From NCBI GenBank assembly GCA_017430325.1, contig JAFRNE010000036.1, forward strand, positions 1 to 55,057: 55,057 nt of DNA, in the 5' to 3' direction. The translations under genes and the position numbers were made by a program. Every line of letters begins with the position of its first letter. Position 1 is the stretch's first letter. Below are positions 1-7,320 of this stretch, piece after piece. This DNA comes from Eubacterium sp. (GTDB lineage: Bacteria > Bacillota > Clostridia > Lachnospirales > Lachnospiraceae). Under the pieces are notes generated by a model. The model did no database searches, was not told the DNA's origin, and was given only the letters and a program-made list of their open reading frames with translations.

Positions 1-232
1 ACCGATAGATATGTTCAGCATCAAATTCTCCCGCAGCTTTCTGCTTTGATTTTATGTACGCACTTGGTTCTGGAATATCTGCTCCTTCCAAATCTGATGC
101 CTCGGGCAAATCAATGACCTTCAGCTTTCGTCCACCGGGGTTACCCTCTGCAATCTTCTCAGCGAGACCCTTGGACTTTCTCCCGGCATTAACCTTGATG
201 TTACTGCCTCGGGCTGTTCCATCTCTTGCCAT
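1..232 (-). CDS. Phage terminase small subunit, P27 family (N-terminal part)
   Basis: This is the first 77 codons of a gene that runs off the left edge. The product starts MARDGTARG, followed by a basic stretch (NAGRKSKGLAEKIAEGNPGG) and a DLPEASDLEG segment. That pattern is characteristic of P27-type small terminase subunits, which recognise phage DNA and hand it to the large subunit for packaging. The start is set by an AGGAG ribosome site seven bases or so upstream. It lies downstream of an HNH nuclease gene on the same strand, the usual order in clostridial phages, where the HNH protein assists terminase cutting. The large subunit and capsid genes would lie to the left, outside the window. 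Confidence 0.85.
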   Translation of the reverse strand, partial: MARDGTARGSNIKVNAGRKSKGLAEKIAEGNPGGRKLKVIDLPEASDLEGADIPEPSAYIKSKQKAAGEFDAEHIYR

Positions 233-454
233 TCTGATCATCTCCTATAAACTTTTTAACGATAAGGGGTTTTATACCCCGTTCAAAAACGCAAGGGGTA
301 CGCACGAAGGGGCGGCACCGTTGCCCTGTGGCTTTGTATTTTACGATTCTGACCGCCCCTACCCTCTCCGACATATAATTCCTTACCTCGATATCAAAAA
401 TCGATTCTCGGTGATATAACGATTGGGGGTGCATCTTATAACGATATAGTTTCA
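233..454. other. Non-coding stretch between HNH and terminase, possible cos/packaging region
   Basis: No convincing gene is present. The stretch is rich in short G and C runs and contains a perfect 8-bp inverted repeat, AGGGGCGG at 308-315 and CCGCCCCT at 353-360. Terminase recognition and cos sites often lie beside the small terminase and HNH genes, so a packaging site is possible, but nothing here proves it. Confidence 0.3.
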
Positions 455-832
455 TCATTCATAAGACTCATCCTTATGTCCATGCCACCTGTCTCCTCGC
501 TCTGCATGAATCCTTGCGTGACAACTTTTACAAAGAGCCACCAGGTTATCCCTGTCATGTGTACCACCTTCGGCAAGGGGTAGCTTGTGGTGTACCTCTT
601 CAACGGGTACCAACACTCCCTTCCTGTAACACTCCTCACAGAAGGGGTGGGTCTTAACATAGCTGTCACGGATGCGTTTCCACGCTCTTCCGTACCGTCT
701 CCTCGTAGCGGGGTCACGGTCGTACTTCTCGTAACGCTTGTTCTCTTCCTTCTGGTGTTGCTCACAGAACCTACCCTCTGTAAGGTTCGGGCATCCGGGG
801 TGGTGGCAGGGGTGCTTTGCTTTTCTTGGCAT
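455..832 (-). CDS. HNH endonuclease next to terminase
   Basis: A 125-residue protein. The N-terminus holds a CxxxGCxN...CxxH zinc-binding segment. The C-terminal half is a classical HNH nuclease: EEVHHKLPLAEGG, then DNLVALCKSCHARIHAERG, giving the paired His, the central Asn and the final His plus the CxxC knuckle. The first ATG of a longer open frame is not used here. MPRKAKHPC was chosen because GGTGAGG lies just before it. Small HNH proteins coded beside the terminase genes stimulate terminase cleavage during packaging in many phages. The gene follows a terminator (863-895) and so probably opens the late transcript. Confidence 0.9.
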   Translation of the reverse strand: MPRKAKHPCHHPGCPNLTEGRFCEQHQKEENKRYEKYDRDPATRRRYGRAWKRIRDSYVKTHPFCEECYRKGVLVPVEEVHHKLPLAEGGTHDRDNLVALCKSCHARIHAERGDRWHGHKDESYE

Positions 833-862
833 TTCCTCACCAACCTTTCCTTGCAATAGAAA

Positions 863-895
863 AGCCCTCACAGTGGGGTTACCACCATAAGGGCT
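863..895 (-). terminator. Intrinsic terminator between late regulator and HNH gene
   Basis: On the minus strand AGCCCT pairs with AGGGCT. An inner GGTGG/CCCAC-type helix lies inside, and TTTT follows. It separates the early/regulatory transcript ending at 972 from the HNH-terminase genes. The DUF1492 protein may act near here. Confidence 0.6.
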
Positions 896-971
896 CTCGT
901 GTTATCGTCTATTTTCACACTATCATAATAACACATATCAAGTTGGGCATCTTTGGGCATTTACGGCTTTT

Positions 972-1388
972 TTATTTTTCTGTAGGAATTTTTATTTGTG
1001 CCAAAGCCTTATTATGCCATCTGCGAACTGTACTCTCATCAACATTCATTTCAATGCCGATTTTGTACCATGACCTGTTCTCCACATATCTGTAATGCAG
1101 CACAAGTCTCTGGTCCACATTCGCAACTCTCGAAATCACATCAGAGATTTCCTTTTTGATCTCCAATAAGGCCACAACCTTATCAGCTATCTCCTTTTCC
1201 CTCTCTTCGATTTTCTCAAGTGCGTGTACAAAAGGCGCATCCGTATTTCTTGTTGCACTATAATGCTCCTCAAATCCAGGGCTCGAAATACTCATTGATA
1301 ATTCTCTAAGTTCCGATAACTCCTGCGTAAGCACCTTTATTTTCTGTTCAAGCCGATAGGCTCTTGATAAAAACTCTTTAGCCGTCAT
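972..1388 (-). CDS. DUF1492-like phage late transcription regulator (sigma region 4-like)
   Basis: A 138-residue protein with a long N-terminal coiled coil. The C-terminal helix-turn-helix reads RVANVDQRLVLHYRYVENRS followed by WYKIGIEMNVDESTVRRWHN. This is the arrangement of DUF1492/ArpU/RinA-type phage proteins, which resemble sigma-70 region 4 and switch on late (packaging and structural) genes. Its place directly before the terminase block fits that job. The start has GGAGGTGG six bases upstream and overlaps the end of the preceding small gene by four bases, so the two are probably translationally coupled. The DNA target is not known from sequence alone. Confidence 0.8.
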   Translation of the reverse strand: MTAKEFLSRAYRLEQKIKVLTQELSELRELSMSISSPGFEEHYSATRNTDAPFVHALEKIEEREKEIADKVVALLEIKKEISDVISRVANVDQRLVLHYRYVENRSWYKIGIEMNVDESTVRRWHNKALAQIKIPTEK

Positions 1389-1609
1389 TCTGCCACCTCC
1401 GATTGTAATTTGTTGAGGAGCATATTCCCGTCAAGTTCAGTAAAGGTATTGAAGTAAGAACTTTTGAAAAATCTCTCACATTCTTCTTTCGTAGCCTCGG
1501 CTGCAATATTCCGTTTGCCCTTATTCAGTTTTTGAACTGAATCTCTCCAGTCCTTTACAGCTTGAAGCACTACTGCATTTGCAAGTGCCTCATATGGATC
1601 AATGTTCAT
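1385..1609 (-). CDS. Small conserved phage protein, function unknown
   Basis: A 74-residue protein beginning MNIDPYEALANAVVLQAV, then a basic helix and a Phe/Tyr-rich centre (ERFFKSSYFNTFTELDG). Short proteins of this pattern sit between the helicase and late-regulator genes of many clostridial prophages, but no function is established. It overlaps the DUF1492 gene in an ATGA junction and lies about 50 bases after the helicase gene, so it is part of the same transcript. Confidence 0.65.
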   Translation of the reverse strand: MNIDPYEALANAVVLQAVKDWRDSVQKLNKGKRNIAAEATKEECERFFKSSYFNTFTELDGNMLLNKLQSEVAE

Positions 1610-1660
1610 ATGCTTATCCTCCGAAATAATGGTTATTCCCTCGGATTGACTATGATTGTC

Positions 1661-3023
1661 TTAGATTGTCGCTTTAACTGCATCTATCAAAGATGCCTGA
1701 GTGCTGTCCTTTTCGGACAACGCTTTCATAATTCTTTCATCAATGGTGTCCTTGGTTATGATATGAATTATCGTAACTGTTCCCTCGGTCTGCCCTTGTC
1801 TGTAGAGTCTGCATACACATTGCTGATATAACTCCAAAGACCAGGAAAGTCCGAACCACACCATCGTGTTTCCACCCTGTTGGAGATTAAGTCCGTGACC
1901 CGCTGATGCAGGATGGATAAGTCCAACAGGTATCTCCCTGTTATTCCATTTGGTTATGCTTTCATCGGAGTCAATTTTCATATACTCTACGTCTAATTTT
2001 TTTAACCTCTCCACGATACGGCTGTAATCATGCTTGTACCAGTAAGCCACGAGTATCGGCTTTCCGTTTGCTGATTCAATGATGTCCTCCAAGGCATCCA
2101 GCTTTTTATCGTGTATCTCTACAACCTCTCCATCATCTGAATAAACTGCTCCATTAGCCATCTGCGACAGCTTGTTGGAAAGGGATGCAGCATTTGCCGC
2201 AGTCACCTCATGCTCATCCGACTCCATAACGAGTTCCTTCTTTAAGTTCTGATACCTCTCCGTTTCTTTCTCATCAAGATACACGGGATACTCTGTGCTG
2301 ATAAGTTCCGGCATATCGAGATAGTCGACTGCCTTCATGGATATTGTGATATCAGAAATCCTATCGTAGATTGCCTCTTCCGCTCCCGGGAGTAGCTTGT
2401 ACGAATACACAATAGGTCCGTTGAATCTGTCCGGCTTGAAATACTGAAGTCTGTACTTACCGATAAACCTCCCAAGCCTCTGTCCCATATCGAGAGCCTT
2501 GAACTCGGCAAACATATCCATCAGTCCGTTGGGTGCCGGAGTACCTGTTAAACCGACAACTCTGCTGATTCTTGGTCTCACTTTCATGAAAGCCTTGTGC
2601 CTTGCTGTCATATGATTCTTGAAAGAAGATAATTCATCCAGAACCACCATATCGAAGTCGAATGGCAGACCGCTTTTTTCTATAAGCCACTGAAGGTTGT
2701 CTCTGTTTATGATGTAAATATCTGCATCCTTACTCAGTGCTTTCTTCCTTTGTGCTGCTGTCCCGGTTACGATTGAATATGTAAGACCTCTTAACTGATC
2801 CCACTTTTCAATCTCATCCCTCCAAGTCCTCGTCACCCTTAAGGGGCAGACCACAAGAACCTTTGAAACCTCAAAGACCTCATATATCAGATACTGTATT
2901 GCCATCAAAGTTATAACGGTCTTGCCGTTAACCCAAGCCCATATCAAGCAGGATTGCAGCTATGGGATTCTGTTCAATGAACTTAGTCACATACTTCTGA
3001 TAATCATGTGGTATGAACTTCAT
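1661..3023 (-). pseudogene. Phage SNF2-family DEAD/DEAH helicase, disrupted in motif I
   Basis: The natural start is ATG at 3023, overlapping the stop of the VRR-NUC gene (ATGA). It encodes MKFIPHDYQKYV...AAILLDMGLG, then meets a TAA. The rest continues in another frame from KTVITLMAIQYL to the end. Helicase motifs are visible in the second part: VVLDELSSFK (motif II), LTGTPAPN (III) and CRLYRQGQ (VI). Compared with the expected MGLGKT, seven extra bases containing GTTAAC (2927-2932) lie inside motif I and cause the frameshift. Such helicases are usually about 450 residues and belong to the phage replication module with VRR-NUC and primase. This could be a true inactivation or a sequence error. 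A downstream TTG could restart translation but would lack an intact ATP-binding motif. Confidence 0.8.
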
Positions 3024-3310
3024 CGGGCGTCACCTCCTTCTATCTTATCAAGAATTGTTTTGATATCTTCTATGGCATCAAGGACATAAACCTTAAAGCC
3101 AAGTCTCTGAAAAAGTCTGTGGCGTGAAACCTGTAGTGGTCTTGGTTTCTCCCCTGGTGCTTTTACTTCCACCATGCCAAAATGCCGACCCGGTAAAAAC
3201 ACCAAGCGGTCGGGAACTCCATCAAATGATGGGCTGACCCACTTAGGACAGATGCCACCACGCTTTTTAACTTCAGCGACTAACTTCGTTTCGATGTACT
3301 TCTCTCGCAT
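3020..3310 (-). CDS. VRR-NUC domain nuclease
   Basis: A 96-residue single-domain protein starting MREKYIETKLVAEVKKRGG. The VRR-NUC fold (PD-(D/E)xK type) is marked by SPSFDGVPDRLVFLPG and FGMVEVKAPGEKPRPLQ, giving the catalytic Asp, Glu and Lys. Related phage proteins cut branched DNA and lie between primase and SNF2 helicase genes, as here. Earlier in-frame ATG codons exist, but family alignment favours this one. The gene overlaps the preceding gene by 38 bases and the helicase start by four. Confidence 0.85.
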   Translation of the reverse strand: MREKYIETKLVAEVKKRGGICPKWVSPSFDGVPDRLVFLPGRHFGMVEVKAPGEKPRPLQVSRHRLFQRLGFKVYVLDAIEDIKTILDKIEGGDAR

Positions 3311-3506
3311 ATTCTTCCGCACACTCGTCAAAAGCTTTGATACATTCATCCGAAGGGTTACAGTATTCAAGCATAAATCTTCGCTGAGTCGATATGGCTC
3401 TGTAGCTTGGAAACTTATCCTTGTCTGCTTTGAAACTTCTGGCGAGAACTCCTTTCATAGAATCATCGTTTTCATATTTTTTAATTACCCATCTGAAAAA
3501 TCTCAT
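3273..3506 (-). CDS. YozE-like small protein
   Basis: A 77-residue protein, MRFFRWVIKKYENDD...FPSYRAISTQRRFMLEY...CIKAFDECAEEY. This matches the layout of YozE/SAM-like domain proteins: a short aromatic N-terminus, FPS motif, and acidic C-terminal helix. Their role is unclear. An upstream ATG in frame is rejected because the GGAGG ribosome site lies inside that extension, eight bases before the chosen ATG. It is the first gene after the primase and is translated into the VRR-NUC gene. Confidence 0.65.
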   Translation of the reverse strand: MRFFRWVIKKYENDDSMKGVLARSFKADKDKFPSYRAISTQRRFMLEYCNPSDECIKAFDECAEEYAREVHRNEVSR

Positions 3507-3541
3507 TTGCGTATCCTCCGTCAAAAATTAAAGTGTGATGC

Positions 3542-3631
3542 TCGAGAACCTCTCTGGAGAAACCTCTCTATAGGGCTTTTTTTAACCCTATTTTTCTTAT
3601 ATAAGGCTACTTTATTCAGAGAGGTTCTCGA
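3542..3631. repeat. 15-bp perfect inverted repeat with a third half copy
   Basis: TCGAGAACCTCTCTG at 3542-3556 is the exact reverse complement of 3617-3631, with 60 bases between. An extra AACCTCTCT copy starts near 3561. The centre contains a TAGGG/CCCTA hairpin around a T-run. It lies between the YozE-like gene and the primase gene in an otherwise gene-free stretch. It could be a phage replication origin or an operator pair; a long-range RNA stem is also possible. Confidence 0.6.
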
Positions 3632-3738
3632 CTGTCACAAATGGCTTAAAATAAGGATTTGTAGAAAGTCAAAAGAGTTATAGTTTTAATCTTCACAGAC
3701 CATCACTCCACTCATTTTGACTTTCACAACCTCCACCA

Positions 3739-6030
3739 TTAAATAAAATCAGTTCCTGTTTTGAGCTTCACTCCATGCACCATTACACCCTTATTGGTCT
3801 TATGCCTGAAGAACCCTGCTTTGTCTGTAGCCGCATAAAAGTCTGTGGTACTACGCACATACTCATTGTTCTGAATTGAGTAAGCACGATACTGCTGATA
3901 AAACTCGCCTGACTTCTCTGTATAAGAAGGGTCTACATCACAGCAGTCTTCCAGGAAATGCCCAAGCCAGTCATTCTCATCACGATAAGCTGCCACCGCA
4001 TCACTCACACACTTAGGGTCTGTGACTTTATGGTCTGACTGCGTAACCTTCATGGCACCCTCAATGATCCATTTCATAATGGCAGGGGCAGCATTCTCAT
4101 ACAGATAATCTGCATAGTTCTTAATGTCACCACTACCCTGTATCTTGGCATTGAAGGGGATCACCTTAAGTCTTCTCCAGATGCCGTCATCATTGGCACC
4201 GACCTTCGGCAAGTGATTTGTATAAAGCACTACCTGGTGGCTCGGAACGAAGTGGAACGGATCCTTGTACTTCTTGCAAGCCTGTATCTCATCAGTAGAA
4301 CAGAGCTGCTTTACCACCGAAGTGTTAAGCCTTACACCCTCCTGCATCTCAGATGCAATTATGAGTCTCTTGCCCTTAAGTTCTGCCATCTCCGGCTGTG
4401 CATTTACTCTGTTGCCCATAGTTAAAATATCTGACGATATCTTCCCGGAATAAGTACCGAGAACCCTTGCGATGGTATTCCAAAATGTACTTTTGCCGTT
4501 TGCCCCATCACCGTAGGCTATGATGAGAAACTCCTCATAAACCTTACCGATGGCTGCGAGTCCGATAACTTCCTGCACGTACTCGATAAGTTCAGCATCA
4601 CCACAGAAGAATGTGTCGAGTGCCTCTTTCCATATGTCATCACCATCATCTCCCGGCGAGCATTCCGTTATCTTTGTGATAAGGTCAGCCGGGTCATGTT
4701 CCTTTATGCCCTGCATCCCTTTTTCAAGATCATATGTACCGTCCGGGGTATTGAGCAGATTAGGGTCTTTATCAAGGTCCGATACGCTCATAAGCACCAT
4801 TGACTTTGATACGTTGAGTGCCGAAGTAATGTACTTATAGTCTCTGCGTTTCATAGCAAATCCCAGATACTTCTCTGCGCCTACAAGCATATAAAAGATA
4901 GGTAAGTCATCCGGCTTTATGTTGTCTGCGATTGCTTTTGAACCCTTATTAACATCAGCCTCCGGGTACCCTTTACTGATAAGTGCCTTCTTGGTTGCCT
5001 CAAGGTAGTCCTTTGCATCCTGTAACTGTAAGTCAAGGAACTCTACACAAGCACCGACAGCTAACTGCTTATTCTCTTCCCACACCTGACCCGTGAATCT
5101 TAAAAAGTCAGTTGCGGCCGTGAATTTCAGTTCGTTACCATAGGTAGCTGTGAAAATCTTCGCCTGTCCGATATCTGAATAGTCCTCCGGCTTTAAAGAG
5201 CCGGGCTCGCCACCGAAATCGTTATTGTACAGATCTGGCGGTACATACCCACCGTTCCCGGATATCTTATTTCTGAAGAACTTAACAGCGGAAAACCATA
5301 TGGTTCCAAGTTCCGAAGCATCAAGAGGCGGGTCACACTTCGCAGCCTGTTCTAAGAAAATCTCGTGTGCCTTGTCGCACTCTCCGTATCTCTTGAGAAC
5401 CCTTCCGGCAAACCTTGATAAAGTATTATTGCGACTACCCTGTGTGATAGTTCCGCTGATAGTGTCACCATCAAACTCGTCATCATCGTCCGGGGTATCC
5501 TGGGTATCGATATCATCCACAATGCTCATCCATCCCTCGTTCCATACAATCTCACTCTCATCAACCGTTGCCCCGAAAAGGAATCTCGCTGCATCAAGAG
5601 CATTTGCATCAAAGAACGGATATACCTTCTGAAGTAATGCCTTAATCTTCTTGTAGGTTTCAGCATCCTTAATGGCATCAACCGGGAAGTACACATGATA
5701 CTTAGGTCTTGCAGCCTTACCATCCTTTGCCACCATATGATGTCTGCTTGGTACAAGGACGAAGTTGATACTTCCGAACATCTTCTTCATCTTTTCTTCT
5801 GTTATCCAATCCTTAGGATCCTCGCTATGGTCATTATCAATATCCATAGGGATAACATCCGACTCGATAAAGTTCTGCTCGTTACGATAATTGTTGGTAT
5901 ATGTTGCGCATACATGATCATGTGAGACTACAGCCTCCATGTCCTTTGCGTTCTGCACTACCACCTCATGTGGATAGGAGCAGTTCGCTGCAACCCCAAC
6001 ACAGTCTGAATGAAAAAACTTCATCTGCAT
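3739..6030 (-). CDS. Phage primase-helicase (D5/P4 family)
   Basis: A 763-residue protein. The N-terminal third resembles a primase/polymerase-like (PrimPol/VirE-type) domain, including VIPMDIDNDHSEDPKDW with paired acidic residues and RPKYHVYFPV. The C-terminal part is the D5/P4 superfamily 3 helicase: Walker A YGDGANGKST around residues 505-515, then KGKRLIIASEM and a VVLYTNHLPKVGANDDGIWRR sensor region. It unwinds and primes phage DNA. The start has AAGGAGG eight bases upstream. It heads the transcript with DUF4406 just before it and YozE/VRR-NUC/SNF2 after it, the normal replication module order. Confidence 0.92.
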   Translation of the reverse strand: MQMKFFHSDCVGVAANCSYPHEVVVQNAKDMEAVVSHDHVCATYTNNYRNEQNFIESDVIPMDIDNDHSEDPKDWITEEKMKKMFGSINFVLVPSRHHMVAKDGKAARPKYHVYFPVDAIKDAETYKKIKALLQKVYPFFDANALDAARFLFGATVDESEIVWNEGWMSIVDDIDTQDTPDDDDEFDGDTISGTITQGSRNNTLSRFAGRVLKRYGECDKAHEIFLEQAAKCDPPLDASELGTIWFSAVKFFRNKISGNGGYVPPDLYNNDFGGEPGSLKPEDYSDIGQAKIFTATYGNELKFTAATDFLRFTGQVWEENKQLAVGACVEFLDLQLQDAKDYLEATKKALISKGYPEADVNKGSKAIADNIKPDDLPIFYMLVGAEKYLGFAMKRRDYKYITSALNVSKSMVLMSVSDLDKDPNLLNTPDGTYDLEKGMQGIKEHDPADLITKITECSPGDDGDDIWKEALDTFFCGDAELIEYVQEVIGLAAIGKVYEEFLIIAYGDGANGKSTFWNTIARVLGTYSGKISSDILTMGNRVNAQPEMAELKGKRLIIASEMQEGVRLNTSVVKQLCSTDEIQACKKYKDPFHFVPSHQVVLYTNHLPKVGANDDGIWRRLKVIPFNAKIQGSGDIKNYADYLYENAAPAIMKWIIEGAMKVTQSDHKVTDPKCVSDAVAAYRDENDWLGHFLEDCCDVDPSYTEKSGEFYQQYRAYSIQNNEYVRSTTDFYAATDKAGFFRHKTNKGVMVHGVKLKTGTDFI

Positions 6031-6411
6031 TTAGGTATCCTCCTTAAAATATTTAATTGTCATCTGCTTACGCTCCGCATAAGCAATCTCCTTCTGCATC
6101 CCGGCAGTCGGCTCTCCGAACACCCACAGTTCCTTACAATGAGAAAGAACAGCTATATCCATAAACATTGCCAGTTCCCTCTCTGTCTCTTCAGACATGA
6201 ATTGTGGAAACAATAAATGAGGTGCTATCGGGATTGCTCCCTGGTCGACAGCTAACCTGCTGTAACCTCTCGCACGTGCTACGTTGTTTTCCACGTCCCC
6301 GCTGTAAGGAGAGCAGATATACACAAGAGGCATATACTTCTTACCTTTATCAGCAAGTGCGTGATATGGTGTTGGATCTGAGTACCCTTCCGGGTTCTTA
6401 TAATCGAGCAT
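6031..6411 (-). CDS. DUF4406/DUF7768-like protein (nucleoside deoxyribosyltransferase-like fold)
   Basis: A 126-residue protein starting MLDYKNPEGYSDPTPYHAL. The core YMPLVYICSPYSGDVENN, then RLAVDQGAIPIAPHLLFPQF and KELWVFGEPTAGMQKEIAYA, is the pattern of DUF4406-type proteins. These share the nucleoside 2-deoxyribosyltransferase fold and are common in phage replication regions; a role in nucleotide metabolism is inferred only. AAGGAG eight bases before this ATG decides the start over upstream in-frame ATGs. It ends one base before the primase gene starts. Confidence 0.75.
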   Translation of the reverse strand: MLDYKNPEGYSDPTPYHALADKGKKYMPLVYICSPYSGDVENNVARARGYSRLAVDQGAIPIAPHLLFPQFMSEETERELAMFMDIAVLSHCKELWVFGEPTAGMQKEIAYAERKQMTIKYFKEDT

Positions 6412-6454
6412 CCTGTCCGCTCCTTTCATATGTGATAGGGATACATATCCCTCC

Positions 6455-6488
6455 ACCTTCCCACGGACATCTTTTTTTAATTTGGGCG
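6455..6488 (-). promoter_or_regulatory. Phage box, left-facing copy
   Basis: Reads CGCCCAAA, 11 bases, then TGTCCGTGGGAAGGT on the minus strand. It is a diverged copy of the two right-facing boxes with the same internal spacing. It starts about 15 bases after a terminator T-run and ends 43 bases before the DUF4406 start. A promoter for the primase transcript is the simplest reading. Confidence 0.5.
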
Positions 6489-6513
6489 GAGTTTTTTTCG
6501 GAAATAAAAAAAA

Positions 6514-6538
6514 GACCTCGAGGAGAACCCTCAAGGCC
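6514..6538 (-). terminator. Intrinsic terminator facing left
   Basis: On the minus strand GGCCTTGAGG pairs with CCTCGAGGTC (two G-U pairs) around a GTTCT loop and is followed by TCTTTTTTTT. It lies upstream of the DUF4406 gene, so it either insulates that promoter from antisense readthrough or works as an attenuator. Confidence 0.75.
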
Positions 6539-6630
6539 GTCTGTAAATTTAACAATCCTATATATATTGTAAGGGTAAACTTTTGAGAGCATTTTGTGTC
6601 ATTTTCATAATCGCTTCCTTTTTATATAGA

Positions 6631-6660
6631 AAAATCGAGTCCACATACCGGCTCGATTTT
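6631..6660. terminator. Two-way intrinsic terminator
   Basis: AAAATCGAG (6631-6639) pairs with CTCGATTTT (6652-6660). T-runs follow on both strands. It stands directly before the first right-facing box. Confidence 0.7.
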
Positions 6661-6664
6661 TTTG

Positions 6665-6698
6665 CGCCCAAATATGAAATCCCTGTCCATAGGAAAGT
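6665..6698 (+). promoter_or_regulatory. Phage box, right-facing copy A
   Basis: CGCCCA (6665-6670), 17 bases, then CATAGG (6688-6693) and AAAGT. The spacing equals that of a -35/-10 pair although the hexamers differ from the housekeeping consensus. It shares TGTCCATAGGAAAGT exactly with copy B. Confidence 0.5.
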
Positions 6699-6737
6699 AG
6701 AAAGGGAAGAACCACAAAAACTTTTCTAAAAAACATC

Positions 6738-6771
6738 CGCCCAAAATCAGAAAGGGTGTCCATAGGAAAGT
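6738..6771 (+). promoter_or_regulatory. Phage box, right-facing copy B
   Basis: CGCCCAAA, 11 bases, TGTCCATAGGAAAGT. It ends 41 bases before the ATG at 6813, much as the left-facing copy lies relative to its own gene. Confidence 0.5.
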
Positions 6772-6812
6772 GAAAGGAAAAATAAACACCTTTCGGAAAG
6801 GCGGTGTGAATC

Positions 6813-6968
6813 ATGGCAGATATCGAAAGAGATGCTTATGAAGAACGTGATGCTGAACTTGATGAAGAGTTAGCAGATGTGCTGATAGCCATAAGCGTCA
6901 TATCAAAAAGGTTAGCCAAGAAAATCACAGCAAAAAATATGACAAAGGAGGCAAAGCAGGATGAATGA
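6813..6968 (+). CDS. Small acidic/helical phage protein
   Basis: A 51-residue protein, MADIERDAYEERDAELDEEL followed by ADVLIAISVISKRLAKKI. An acidic head leads into an amphipathic helix and a basic tail. Very short proteins of this design start the polymerase transcript in related clostridial prophages; no function is known. AAAGGCGG lies upstream but is partly held in a hairpin (about 6786-6806). The stop codon overlaps the start of the next gene. Confidence 0.65.
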   Translation: MADIERDAYEERDAELDEELADVLIAISVISKRLAKKITAKNMTKEAKQDE

Positions 6969-7320
6969 ATTACCAAAGTTACTCGATGACCTCATCACTT
7001 GTGGTAACAAGCTGACTGAAACAGCGCAGGCTTTGAAGGACTACTACTCCGCAACTACTGATGTTAAGGAAGAGAAACCTAAGAAGTCTGCAAAGAAAGA
7101 GGCTCCAAAAGAAGAGCCGAAGGCAGAGGAACCTAAAGCCTATACAGATGTTGAGGTAAGGGCTGCACTCGCAGAAAAGAACAAGCTTGATGGTAAGAAG
7201 TACAGTCCACAGGTTAAGGCTCTGGTTGTTAAGTATTCCGCAGACGGAACCTTCTCAGGTATCCCGGAAGAAAAGTACACAGAACTTATGACGGAACTGG
7301 AGGGGATAGGAAATGGCTAA
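6961..7320 (+). CDS. Lys/Glu/Pro-rich phage protein, function unknown
   Basis: A 119-residue protein. An N-terminal helix (MNELPKLLDDLITCGNKL) is followed by a charged linker of KKSAKKEAPKEEPKAEEPKA type. A C-terminal domain (YTDVEVRAALAEKNKLDGKK...GTFSGIPEEKYTELM) resembles a SAP-like or HeH-like module in being short and helical. It precedes DUF2800 and DUF2815 genes, as in many clostridial phages, suggesting a part in replication or recombination. GGAGG lies just upstream, inside the previous gene, and its end overlaps the DUF2800 start by eight bases. Confidence 0.7.
   Translation: MNELPKLLDDLITCGNKLTETAQALKDYYSATTDVKEEKPKKSAKKEAPKEEPKAEEPKAYTDVEVRAALAEKNKLDGKKYSPQVKALVVKYSADGTFSGIPEEKYTELMTELEGIGNG

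Larger units (their letters stand above)
6412..6812. other. Divergent early control region of the phage
   Basis: This 400-base gene-free stretch separates the minus-strand primase transcript from the plus-strand polymerase transcript. It holds a minus-strand terminator (6514-6538), a two-way terminator (6631-6660) and three copies of a 34-base box, one facing left and two facing right. The last box in each direction ends 41-43 bases before the first start codon. An AGGGATAT/ATCCCT hairpin lies in the left leader, and an ACACCTTT/AAAGG-GGTGT hairpin lies just before the right-hand start at 6813. Confidence 0.7.

Noticed and set aside
201..458. An 85-codon minus-strand frame between the HNH and terminase genes
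   Set aside because: It overlaps the terminase start, has no good ribosome site, matches no family pattern and lies in the expected non-coding packaging region.
2920..2945. Programmed +1 frameshift in the SNF2 gene
   Set aside because: The resulting motif I would carry two extra residues and no stimulatory element is evident; insertion or error is more likely.
3174..3683. A 169-codon plus-strand frame across VRR-NUC and YozE-like genes
   Set aside because: It is antisense to two recognisable phage genes and has no start signal.
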